Below, piece after piece: positions 32,002 to 40,015 of a stretch of 42,473 nt of DNA. Position numbers and translations under genes: made by a program. Origin of the DNA: Lachnospiraceae bacterium (GTDB taxonomy: Bacteria > Bacillota > Clostridia > Lachnospirales > Lachnospiraceae); assembly GCA_017556805.1 (NCBI GenBank), contig JAFYMC010000025.1:1-42473 (forward strand). The letters are read 5' to 3'. The notes below the pieces were generated by a model. That model did no database searches. It was not told the DNA's origin and worked only from the letters and a program-made list of their open reading frames with translations. How positions within the stretch are numbered: position 1 is the first letter of the stretch; every line of letters begins with the position of its first letter.

Positions 32002-33879
32002 TTACTCATTTTTTTCTTTCTTTTTACGAACGTTCCAAATCACTATCGCAATGCCGATGATAGCTACGATGCCAAGGAGTATTTTATGCCCCGTTTTTAA
32101 CACCGGCGAACTTACTGCATTGTCATGCAGTTCTTCCTCCAGCGCCCATTCCAGACAGCTTACCATAATATTCGTCCGGAGTGCGGCAAAATCCCGCACC
32201 GTAGTCATATTCCGTTCCACCGGATGCAGTTCTCCGTATTTCAAATACTTTTCCGCCACCAACGGACGATATACCTCCGCCAACCGGTCCACTCTGTCCA
32301 CCACCGCAGACGCCTTAAAATTGGTCCGCAAAAGCTCCAAAAAACGATTCTTAAATTGCGTTTTAAACTCCTCGTTCTTTAAAAAGGAACGGAACAAATC
32401 GGTCAGTACATCCCGGTAGGGTTGTTCTCTTCTTTGGTCTGCCACCATGGACGGAAGTACCTGATTCTCCACGGATCGTCCGTATAGGCCGAAGCCGAAA
32501 TCCAAATCGAACAACAACCAGCGAATCTTTCCGTCCAGCCCGTATTCCTCCGACGGCTCGCCGATATAACGCCACGCCTCGCAGTTATTATGGGGCCAGT
32601 CCGTATTTCCGCAATACAATTCCACGCAAAGGTAATCGATAAAATTCTCAATATCGAAATACTCCCGGGCCTTTGCATACATAGCCGGATCACTCATATC
32701 GTTTGTCGTAACAAAGTCGTAGGCCTCCTCAAAAAAGCTCACTTCCTCTGCCGGCCCTTCCTCTGCCACCACCGTAAAGACCTCCTGTCCCTCCGGCGGC
32801 AATATCACCTTTCCGTCACTGTCTTTGTTATAGTCAAAGCCGTAGATTACCACATCCTCTTTCGCACAATTATAGTGTGACGCCAGATAGCGGTCATCCA
32901 TACGCTCTCTGATATTTAAAATGCCGTAAAACTCTCCGTTTAAAAACACCACGGCCGGCTGATAGGCTTGTACATCCAGAGAAGTTCCGACCATCAGGGA
33001 CTGGGCCAGAATATCCCTGAAAAAGGTAACCTCCCAGGCATCGCTTTCGTTTCCGCCCCCCCGTAATACCAGACGCTTAAACTTCTCAATATTCTTCTGC
33101 TCGCCGTTTTTTTCCACGGCCGGAATCAATCCGTTCGAAAAGAAATCATACTCAAAGTTTTTCTGCGTATCATATTCCTCTCTGGCATACAAGCGGAAGG
33201 ACTTCATCTCAAACCGTCTGGAGTAAGCCCCGTTGATGCGAATTCCCACATTCATGGAAATCTCCCGTACTCCTTCCGGAAGAAAATATTCAAAATGGGC
33301 CGGACGTTCCCACTCACGGCCTCTTTCCTCGTAATTGGTCACGATACCGGTTTCTTCGCTGTACAAATTTTCCGGGTCCGACACCAATGAAATCACCGGC
33401 ACTTCATACCATTCGGTCATTTTCCTTGCCGCAAAATACGAGTTTGTCACAATATCACTGCAGGCTCCGTCCTCCGTCACCGCCACAGCCCGTACCACCG
33501 TAGCGGAAGGCAACCCGCTTCCTTTGCTTCCGTCACATAACTCTACCGAAATCGGTTCCGAATAAAATATCGTGGTCTGCCCTCCCGGCGTCGGTACGGA
33601 ACCGTCCAAGGTATAATACACCTCCGTGCCCTCCGGAGCTGTCAATGCCAAATCAAACGCTTTTTCGTAAAATCCTGCGTCCACAGAAAACTCCGGTGCC
33701 GGCACCTCACTGGGTACAAACACCGCTTCCTCCGCCCCATAGGCCACCTCGGTTGCAGACATACCGACCGACACATTCGGGATTCCAATGCTTATTCCCC
33801 CGACCAATAATACACCGATTGCCACCTTACGTAACAATCTGCACCGTATTTCTTTGCTACGCTTCCCAATCTCTCGCAT
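32002..33879 (-). CDS. CotH kinase family protein, membrane-anchored
   Basis: 625 residues. N-terminal signal/anchor at about 16-35. A chitobiase C-terminal-like beta domain (about 60-150, YYTLDGSVPTPGGQT). A CotH domain at about 185-520 with RLVLRGGGNESDAW, the AVVFLNGEFYGILNIRERMD strand, DWPHNNCEAWRY, and WLLFDLDFGFG. A C-terminal membrane segment at about 595-615 ends in a basic tail. CotH domains are secreted protein kinases in spore coats and occur in cell-surface proteins of plant-degrading Clostridia. Starts 20 bases after the prfC stop. Confidence 0.9.
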   Translation of the reverse strand: MREIGKRSKEIRCRLLRKVAIGVLLVGGISIGIPNVSVGMSATEVAYGAEEAVFVPSEVPAPEFSVDAGFYEKAFDLALTAPEGTEVYYTLDGSVPTPGGQTTIFYSEPISVELCDGSKGSGLPSATVVRAVAVTEDGACSDIVTNSYFAARKMTEWYEVPVISLVSDPENLYSEETGIVTNYEERGREWERPAHFEYFLPEGVREISMNVGIRINGAYSRRFEMKSFRLYAREEYDTQKNFEYDFFSNGLIPAVEKNGEQKNIEKFKRLVLRGGGNESDAWEVTFFRDILAQSLMVGTSLDVQAYQPAVVFLNGEFYGILNIRERMDDRYLASHYNCAKEDVVIYGFDYNKDSDGKVILPPEGQEVFTVVAEEGPAEEVSFFEEAYDFVTTNDMSDPAMYAKAREYFDIENFIDYLCVELYCGNTDWPHNNCEAWRYIGEPSEEYGLDGKIRWLLFDLDFGFGLYGRSVENQVLPSMVADQRREQPYRDVLTDLFRSFLKNEEFKTQFKNRFLELLRTNFKASAVVDRVDRLAEVYRPLVAEKYLKYGELHPVERNMTTVRDFAALRTNIMVSCLEWALEEELHDNAVSSPVLKTGHKILLGIVAIIGIAIVIWNVRKKKEKNE

Positions 33880-33899
33880 TACCTTCCCCTTTTTCTTCC

Positions 33900-35486
33900 T
33901 TAGTTTCTTGCAAACTCCGTCAGCTTCAAGCCTTCGTTACGCTCCAATACGGTACGGATACTCCACTCGTGTGTAAAAAGCAACAACGGTCTGTCCTTTA
34001 AATCCTTTACTCTCTTGGAGTCCGTCGTAATATTTAACTTTGCCACATCGATACCATCGTTTTCAATCCAGCGGATATATTCATACGGAAGCGGATCCAT
34101 ACGGATTTCCACACCGTATTCGGACTCCAAACGGAAGCGCAATACGTCAAACTGCAGCACACCGACCACGCCTACGATAATCTCCTCCATACCGGTGTTA
34201 AACTCCTGGAAAATCTGGATGGCACCTTCCTGGGCAATCTGGGATACGCCCTTAATAAACTGCTTTCTCTTCATGGTATCCACCTGACGAATCTTTGCAA
34301 AATGCTCCGGTGCAAAGGTCGGGATACCCTCAAACTCAATCTGCTCTCCCGGGGCACATACCGTATCTCCGATGGAGAAAATGCCCGGGTCAAATACACC
34401 GATAATATCGCCGGCGTATGCTTCTTCCACAATCTTTCTGTCTTGGGCCATCATCTGCTGCGGCTGGGACAGACGAATCTTCTTTCCGCCCTGCACATGA
34501 TTTACTTCCATGCCTGCCTCAAACTTACCGGAACAAATACGCATAAAGGCAATACGGTCACGATGGGCCTTGTTCATATTCGCCTGAATCTTAAACACAA
34601 ATGCGGAAAAATCGTGCTCCAAAGGCTTTATCACACCGCTCTTTGCGTTACGCGGAAGCGGAGAAGTGGTCATCTCTAAAAAGTGTGCAAGGAACGTCTC
34701 CACACCGAAATTGGTGAGAGCGGAACCGAAGAACACCGGGGTCAGTTCGCCGGCGCTGACTCTTTCCAAATCAAACTCGCTGCTGGCACCGTCCAAAAGC
34801 TCAATCTCATCCACCAGATTCTGATGATTCTCTCTTCCGATGATATCGTCTAAGTTCGCATCACCGAGAGTTGCCTCAATCTTTTCTACTTCGTTCTGAC
34901 CGTTATTTGCCGCAATAAAACGGGTAATGGTCTCCGTATCTCTGTGGTACACGCCCTTAAAATTCTTGCCGGACCCGATCGGCCAGTTCATCGGGCAGGT
35001 GCGGATTCCGAGAACATTTTCAATTTCATCCAAAAGCTCGAAGGTATCTCTTGCCTCACGATCCATCTTGTTCACAAAGGTAAAAATCGGGATATGACGC
35101 ATGACACAAACCTTAAAGAGCTTCTTGGTCTGTGCCTCAACACCCTTGGACGCATCGATAACCATGACCGCAGAATCCGCCGCCATAAGAGTACGGTAGG
35201 TATCCTCGGAGAAGTCCTGATGGCCCGGGGTATCCAGAATATTGATGCAATAACCGTCATAATTAAACTGCATTACGGAAGAGGTAACGGAAATACCTCT
35301 CTGTTTCTCGATTTCCATCCAGTCGGAAACCGCATGCTTCGCGGTCTTCTTTGCCTTTACGGAGCCCGCCAGATTAATGGCGCCTCCGTATAACAAAAGC
35401 TTCTCCGTCAGCGTCGTCTTACCGGCATCCGGGTGGGAAATAATCGCAAAGGTGCGTCGTTTATTTATTTCATTGCTATGGTTCAT
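33900..35486 (-). CDS. prfC: peptide chain release factor 3
   Basis: 528 residues from the ATG at 35486 (CAGGAGG upstream), the same length as E. coli RF3; the frame stays open to 35555 without a better site. G-domain motifs: SHPDAGKTTLTEKL (P loop), DTPGHQDFSEDTYRTL (G3, RF3-type), FVNKMDREARDTFELLDE (G4). RF3 releases RF1/RF2 after peptide release. It heads a possible prfC-cotH transcript with a promoter at 35602-35630. Confidence 0.96.
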   Translation of the reverse strand: MNHSNEINKRRTFAIISHPDAGKTTLTEKLLLYGGAINLAGSVKAKKTAKHAVSDWMEIEKQRGISVTSSVMQFNYDGYCINILDTPGHQDFSEDTYRTLMAADSAVMVIDASKGVEAQTKKLFKVCVMRHIPIFTFVNKMDREARDTFELLDEIENVLGIRTCPMNWPIGSGKNFKGVYHRDTETITRFIAANNGQNEVEKIEATLGDANLDDIIGRENHQNLVDEIELLDGASSEFDLERVSAGELTPVFFGSALTNFGVETFLAHFLEMTTSPLPRNAKSGVIKPLEHDFSAFVFKIQANMNKAHRDRIAFMRICSGKFEAGMEVNHVQGGKKIRLSQPQQMMAQDRKIVEEAYAGDIIGVFDPGIFSIGDTVCAPGEQIEFEGIPTFAPEHFAKIRQVDTMKRKQFIKGVSQIAQEGAIQIFQEFNTGMEEIIVGVVGVLQFDVLRFRLESEYGVEIRMDPLPYEYIRWIENDGIDVAKLNITTDSKRVKDLKDRPLLLFTHEWSIRTVLERNEGLKLTEFARN

Positions 35487-35601
35487 ACTTGCCTCCTGCA
35501 TATTGATGTCTCTGGTTTTCCTTTTTGTTACTTCTTTTTGGTTCTCTTTATACATGCCCGATTCTTTGCTTTTCTTATTTCAGGGCATAACACGACATCT
35601 T

Positions 35602-35630
35602 ATTTTACATGATTTTCCATAGATATGCAA
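35602..35630 (-). promoter_or_regulatory. promoter of prfC
   Basis: Minus-strand TTGCAT (35625-35630), 17-bp spacer, TAAAAT (35602-35607). Confidence 0.65.
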
Positions 35631-35667
35631 GGGGAAGAATCCCGGGACAGCGGATTCTTTCTTCTCC

Positions 35668-35696
35668 TTGTTATTTTTCCTCCCATGTGCTAGTAT
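35668..35696 (+). promoter_or_regulatory. promoter of the glycosyltransferase gene
   Basis: TTGTTA (35668-35673), 17-bp spacer, TAGTAT (35691-35696), about 20 bases before the ATG at 35718. Divergent from the prfC promoter. Confidence 0.55.
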
Positions 35697-35717
35697 AAAA
35701 AGGAAAGGGAGGTGCCT

Positions 35718-36977
35718 ATGAAACGTCTTTTACTTTTTCAACCAAGTGTGGAAACCCTACATTTTTTCTCCGACCGTCTGGCCGAGGAATATGTAAATCT
35801 GGGCTATGAAGTGCGCCTGATACGCATTCACGAGCCTTTTTTCGGCACGAAAAAAATTATCGATTTCATTCAGGGTCATGAGACCGTTATGATTACCTTT
35901 AACTTTCACGGCATCCAACGGGAGGCCATTTTCCATACGCCGGAGGGCGAACTCCTCTGGGACAAATACGATGTGGCCTGCATCAATATCATTGTGGACC
36001 ACCCGTTTTATTACTATGAAGAGTTACAGTATCTTCCGAAGCGCTATCTGCAGATTTGTATCGACGGCGACCATACCGATTATATGCGGCAGTTTTATCC
36101 GGACATTGCTCTGGGCGAAACCATGCCGCTCGCCGGTTGCTGCTACCGGGATTCCTTCGGAGGCGGCAGTCCGCTTTCCTTACGGGACGATGTCATCGAT
36201 CCGTCCCTCCTGATTCCGAACCTGACCGGCACTACCATACCGTCTCTTCCGATTGCACAACGTTCTACTCCTGTCGTCTTTACAGGATGTTATACACAAC
36301 CGGACTTTTTTCTCCCTTATATGAGCCGTAACGGAGCGGAGTACGATGCCTTTTATCATGGGATTTTAGACGATTTGCTGGCAGAGCCGGACCAATGTAT
36401 CCATACGGTTTACCTACGTCATCTGAATCGAGAACTGCCGGAGCTGACCCAAGAAGATTTAAGAAATGTCATGAACAAAATGATTTTCCTTGACTTATGG
36501 ATACGTTTTACCTTCCGGGGCAAAGCAATCCAAACTCTGGTAGATGCCGATGTCCCGGTCCACTGCATCGGCGCCGGTTGGGAAACATTATCCGTCAAAA
36601 ATAAAAACAGACTCTCCTATACGGAATACTCCGATACCGAAGTCTGCCTAAAAGCAATTTCGGAGGCAAAGCTCTCCTTAAATGTTATGCCTTGGTTCAA
36701 ACGCGGTTCCCACGACCGCATCTACAGCTCCATGTTAAACGGCACCGTATGCGTCACCGACAAAAGTCAATACTTAACGGAACACTTTGCGGACGGAGAC
36801 CTGCTCCGCTACTATGATTTAAAGAACCTTTCCTCGCTGCCGGACATCGTCACAGGCCTTTTGGAACACCCGGATAAGATGCAACAGATAGCCGACCGTG
36901 CCCGGTCCTACGCAAAAGAGCACCTGACTTGGAAACAGTATGCACAACAGCTGGTGACCTACTTTCCAATCGTTTAA
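35718..36977 (+). CDS. CgeB-like glycosyltransferase family protein
   Basis: 419 residues from the ATG at 35718 (GGGAGG 5 bases upstream; GTG at 35712 is an alternative). An N-terminal Rossmann-like half (residues 1-120, LLLFQPSVETLHFFSDRLAE) is followed by a C-terminal GT-B half with the typical segment KRGSHDRIYSSMLNGTVCVT and then DKSQYLTEHFADG, where the family has G-x-x-x-R-x-x-x-x-x-x-x-G. No signal peptide or membrane segment. Probably a cytosolic sugar transferase; donor and acceptor unknown. Confidence 0.75.
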   Translation: MKRLLLFQPSVETLHFFSDRLAEEYVNLGYEVRLIRIHEPFFGTKKIIDFIQGHETVMITFNFHGIQREAIFHTPEGELLWDKYDVACINIIVDHPFYYYEELQYLPKRYLQICIDGDHTDYMRQFYPDIALGETMPLAGCCYRDSFGGGSPLSLRDDVIDPSLLIPNLTGTTIPSLPIAQRSTPVVFTGCYTQPDFFLPYMSRNGAEYDAFYHGILDDLLAEPDQCIHTVYLRHLNRELPELTQEDLRNVMNKMIFLDLWIRFTFRGKAIQTLVDADVPVHCIGAGWETLSVKNKNRLSYTEYSDTEVCLKAISEAKLSLNVMPWFKRGSHDRIYSSMLNGTVCVTDKSQYLTEHFADGDLLRYYDLKNLSSLPDIVTGLLEHPDKMQQIADRARSYAKEHLTWKQYAQQLVTYFPIV

Positions 36978-36996
36978 TTACATCACTTAGTTGCAT

Positions 36997-37123
36997 AGGG
37001 CTGTCGCCCGGAAGTTGAATGCGCTGTTTTTACGCTTTCTATTTCAACAAAATATTGCCATAATAGTTAGTGCACTCCGTAGCGTAAAAACAGGGCTATC
37101 ACATTTCATCATGCGACAGCCCT
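36997..37123. repeat. inverted-repeat terminator cassette, copy 1
   Basis: AGGGCTGTCGC (36997-37007) is the perfect complement of 37113-37123, and CTGTTTTTACGC (near 37024-37035) that of 37082-37092. On the minus strand CAGGGCTGTC plus GATAGCCCTG followed by TTTTT makes an intrinsic terminator for the CheY gene. The plus-strand half is less regular. It is related to the copy at 39878-39999. Confidence 0.75.
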
Positions 37124-37133
37124 GCTAATACTC

Positions 37134-37508
37134 TTACTTCTCAATTTTTGAGGATATCTCAGTAATTACTCTGCGAATTTCTTCTTCCTCCAACGGCTTG
37201 GTTAAGAACTCTTCCGCTCCGGCCTTTACCGCCTGCATCAGATTGTTCTTCTGACCTGCCGCCGTAATCATAACTACCTTTGCATTCGCATCTTCATGCT
37301 TAATCAAAAGCAAAGACTCCAAGCCGTTCATCACCGGCATGGTAATGTCCATGGTAACAATGTCCGGACGCAGTTCCTTGTACTTTAAGAAGCCTTCTTC
37401 GCCGTTTACTGCCTCACCGATGACTTCAAGGCCCATTCTGGTTAACACATCAGACAACATCTTTCTCGAAGTTTTGGAATCATCTACCACTAATACAGTA
37501 ATCGCCAT
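37134..37508 (-). CDS. CheY-like single-domain response regulator
   Basis: 124 residues from the ATG at 37508 (GGAGG upstream). One receiver domain: acidic pair DD near 9-10, phospho-acceptor Asp in MDITMPVMNG near 54, Thr/Ala switch in MITAAG, and Lys in FLTKPLEEEE near 104. No output domain, as in CheY. It starts 4 bases after the stop of the CheX-like gene, so both are translated together and probably act as regulator and phosphatase. Confidence 0.93.
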   Translation of the reverse strand: MAITVLVVDDSKTSRKMLSDVLTRMGLEVIGEAVNGEEGFLKYKELRPDIVTMDITMPVMNGLESLLLIKHEDANAKVVMITAAGQKNNLMQAVKAGAEEFLTKPLEEEEIRRVITEISSKIEK

Positions 37509-37512
37509 GTCA

Positions 37513-38391
37513 CTACCTCCAACCATTCTTATTTGTTACAACAAAATTCACTATCACATCGCCGATACCGAACGGCATTACCAAAATTTCCGTTCCGGAT
37601 ACAGAAGCATCGTCCCCCATTTCCGGCGGCATCAACTCCAAGGTAATCCCCTTGTTGCTCTGTGCGGTTGCGAACACACCGCTGATGCAGTTCAGCAATT
37701 CTCCCACCGCATCCTGTACATCCTCATCCACAACGTTAAACTCTTCTTTTGCAAAACCGGAACCGAGACGACATAAACCGTTCTCTCCGTCGGCAAAGCC
37801 TACCTTCCAGTTTTCCGTTCCTTCCAATACCTGAGATACCGGCTTAACCAAATCTGCCTTATCGGCCAATACTCCGTACATCGGATATGCGTGACGATCG
37901 ATACAACGAATAATCATCTTCAAAGCAACCGAAACGATATCCGCATATGCATCTGCTCCCTTCGGAAGGAATAACGGAACAATCTTATCAACCTCGCCGC
38001 TCTTAATTGCCTCAAGCTCCGTATTGGTGAAACCGTTCTCCACCTGATAGCTTCTGAGCACCAGCTGAATCTTATCCATGGTGATAATATCTTCATCTAC
38101 CAATGTCTGCGCAAATGTTAAAAACTCATTTCCCTGCATCTTTAATAGACTATCCACCTGCGCTTCTGTCAGATATCCCTTCTCCACAGCAATATCACCG
38201 AACCGCTTGTCCATCGTCTGCTGCAAACGATTAATTGTATCCGCCTGGTCAATCGTCAACATTCCCTCGGACACTGCAATCAAACCAAGTTTTACACGAA
38301 TCTTTTCCTGCACGGAAAGCACATGCACCAATTGTTCCCTGGTCATAAATCCTTCATCTACCAAGTAATTACCTAACAAATAACTTATCAT
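37513..38391 (-). CDS. CheX-like phosphatase with MshEN-like N-terminal repeats
   Basis: 292 residues. The first 115 residues hold four repeats of the type L-G-x3-V-x2-G-x-(L/I/M)-T-x2-Q-x6-L-x2-Q (LLGNYLVDEGFMTREQL; KLGLIAVSEGMLTIDQ; RFGDIAVEKGYLTEAQV; LVDEDIITMDKIQ). This resembles the 24-residue motif of MshEN domains, known c-di-GMP binders. The C-terminal half (about 140-292) is CheX-like, with the active-site pattern D-x3-E-x2-N (DAVGELLN). CheX removes phosphate from CheY. The c-di-GMP link is inference; the repeats lack some canonical residues. Confidence 0.75.
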   Translation of the reverse strand: MISYLLGNYLVDEGFMTREQLVHVLSVQEKIRVKLGLIAVSEGMLTIDQADTINRLQQTMDKRFGDIAVEKGYLTEAQVDSLLKMQGNEFLTFAQTLVDEDIITMDKIQLVLRSYQVENGFTNTELEAIKSGEVDKIVPLFLPKGADAYADIVSVALKMIIRCIDRHAYPMYGVLADKADLVKPVSQVLEGTENWKVGFADGENGLCRLGSGFAKEEFNVVDEDVQDAVGELLNCISGVFATAQSNKGITLELMPPEMGDDASVSGTEILVMPFGIGDVIVNFVVTNKNGWR

Positions 38392-38438
38392 CGAATGCCC
38401 CCTTTAACAATTTTCAAGTTCCTTTACTGCTTTCTATC

Positions 38439-38460
38439 ATTATACACTATTTTTTGACAA
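38439..38460 (-). promoter_or_regulatory. TTGTCA-AAAATAGTG-TATAAT promoter-like motif
   Basis: Minus-strand TATAAT (38439-38444) preceded by TTGTCA and AAAAATAGTG. The spacing is short for a standard -35, but nearly the same sequence lies upstream of the PPIase-like gene (24153-24173). Probably the promoter of the CheX-CheY pair. Confidence 0.5.
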
Positions 38461-38514
38461 ATTTCCACTATAATTTCAAATTAATTTATAATTTTATATT
38501 TTCCATCATTTATC

Positions 38515-38543
38515 TTGCACTTTCCTCAAAAAAAAGGTATACT
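38515..38543 (+). promoter_or_regulatory. promoter of the DUF1015 gene
   Basis: TTGCAC (38515-38520), 17-bp spacer, TATACT (38538-38543). Confidence 0.7.
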
Positions 38544-38544
38544 T

Positions 38545-38568
38545 CTTTTAAAAGCACTTTTAAAAGCA
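38545..38568 (+). promoter_or_regulatory. tandem palindromic operator before DUF1015
   Basis: Two perfect 12-bp direct repeats, CTTTTAAAAGCA at 38545 and 38557. Each starts with the 10-bp palindrome CTTTTAAAAG. They lie directly after the -10 box, over the transcription start, where a repressor would block initiation. The regulator is not known. Confidence 0.6.
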
Positions 38569-38595
38569 TTGGTATGATACCGGAAAGGATATTTT

Positions 38596-39837
38596 ATGGC
38601 GACGATAAAACCGTTTTATTGCATCCGTCCGACCGCAGAACTGGCCCACCGGGTTGCCGCATTACCTTATGATGTGTACAACCGTAGCGAGGCAAAGGCT
38701 GTTGTTGCAAAGGACACACTCTCTTTCTTAAACATTGACCGTGCGGAAACCCAGTTTCCGGACGATGTGGATACGTATGCAGACTGCGTTTATGCAAAGG
38801 CTGCCGAGCTTTTAAACGCCCGCATAGAGGACGGTACTTTTGTTACGGATACAACAACCAACTACTATATTTATGAGCTTACCATGGACGGTCGTACCCA
38901 AACCGGTATTGTGGCATGCGCTTCCATTGACGATTACATGAACAATGTGATTAAAAAGCACGAAAATACCCGTGCCGATAAAGAAGAAGACCGTATCCGC
39001 CACGTAGACACCTGTAATGCACAGACCGGACCGATTTTTCTGGCATATCGCAGAAACGAAACCATTTATACTGTGGTTGCAAAAACAAAGGGAAACGCTC
39101 CGCTTTATGATTTTACCTCTGAAGACGGCATCTCTCACAGAGTATTTGTAATATCCGATCCTGCAGATGTTGCTGCCGTGTCCGATGCATTCGATTCCAT
39201 AGACAGCATTTACATTGCAGACGGTCATCACCGTGCGGCTTCTGCTGTAAAAGTCGGATTGAAACGCCGTTTGGAGAACCCGGGCTTTGACGGCACAGAA
39301 GAGTTTAACTTCTTCCTCTCCGTTCTTTTCCCGGAAGACGAGCTGAAAATCTTACCGTATAACCGCGTAGTAAAAGACTTAAACGGATTGACCAAGGATT
39401 CTTTCCTTGCCCGCATCACGCAGGAGTTTACCGTAGAAGAATTAGGAAAGGATGCCTTCCAGCCGGAACAGAAGGGTACCTTCGGTATGTATCTTGACGG
39501 CACCTGGTACCGTCTGACTGCTAACAACACCTTACAGCAGATTACCGATCCGGTGGAGTCTCTGGATGTTTCCTTATTACAAGACTATTTACTGGCACCG
39601 GTTCTTGGTATCGGAGACCCGCGTACCGATAAGCGTATCGACTTCATCGGTGGTATCCGTGGCCTCGGCGAACTGGAACGTCGCGTAGCGGAAGACATGA
39701 CCGTAGCTTTCTCCATGTATCCGACCTCCATCGGCGAATTATTCGCCGTATCCGATGCCGGTCGTCTGATGCCTCCGAAGTCCACCTGGTTCGAGCCGAA
39801 GTTGCGTAGCGGTTTATTTATTCATAAATTGAGCTAA
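38596..39837 (+). CDS. DUF1015 family protein
   Basis: 413 residues. Starts MATIKPFYCIRPTAELAHRV, then AALPYDVYNRSEAK, the N-terminal signature of DUF1015. The motifs HVDTCNAQTGPIF, YIADGHHRAASA and a C-terminal SMYPTSIGELFAVSDAGRLM with PPKSTWFEPK are conserved. In many Clostridia this gene stands beside serine-biosynthesis genes, but here it does not. The ADGHHR motif recalls ParB/nuclease-like or phosphotransfer folds; function uncertain. Preceded by an operator-like repeat. Confidence 0.92.
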   Translation: MATIKPFYCIRPTAELAHRVAALPYDVYNRSEAKAVVAKDTLSFLNIDRAETQFPDDVDTYADCVYAKAAELLNARIEDGTFVTDTTTNYYIYELTMDGRTQTGIVACASIDDYMNNVIKKHENTRADKEEDRIRHVDTCNAQTGPIFLAYRRNETIYTVVAKTKGNAPLYDFTSEDGISHRVFVISDPADVAAVSDAFDSIDSIYIADGHHRAASAVKVGLKRRLENPGFDGTEEFNFFLSVLFPEDELKILPYNRVVKDLNGLTKDSFLARITQEFTVEELGKDAFQPEQKGTFGMYLDGTWYRLTANNTLQQITDPVESLDVSLLQDYLLAPVLGIGDPRTDKRIDFIGGIRGLGELERRVAEDMTVAFSMYPTSIGELFAVSDAGRLMPPKSTWFEPKLRSGLFIHKLS

Positions 39838-39877
39838 ATTTTCAATTTTTCTTCTTTCATACGAACGATGAACAAAA

Positions 39878-39999
39878 CAGGGCTGTTGCACTGATACGAA
39901 GTGCACGGTCCTGTTTTTACGTCTTTCATGTTCCCGAAACATTTGGAGTAGCACCCAGCAAGACGCAAAAACAGGGCCGCCACATACGCGACAGCCCTG
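39878..39999. repeat. inverted-repeat terminator cassette, copy 2
   Basis: Two facing terminators. On the plus strand CAGGGCTGTTGC pairs with GCACGGTCCTG then TTTTT (39878-39918). On the minus strand CAGGGCTGTCGC pairs with GGCGGCCCTG then TTTTT (39967-39999). The two halves are mutually complementary, so the whole forms a cruciform. It serves both convergent genes, DUF1015 and the deacetylase, and is related to 36997-37123. Confidence 0.8.
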
Positions 40000-40015
40000 C
40001 CTTGTTCATCTTATT

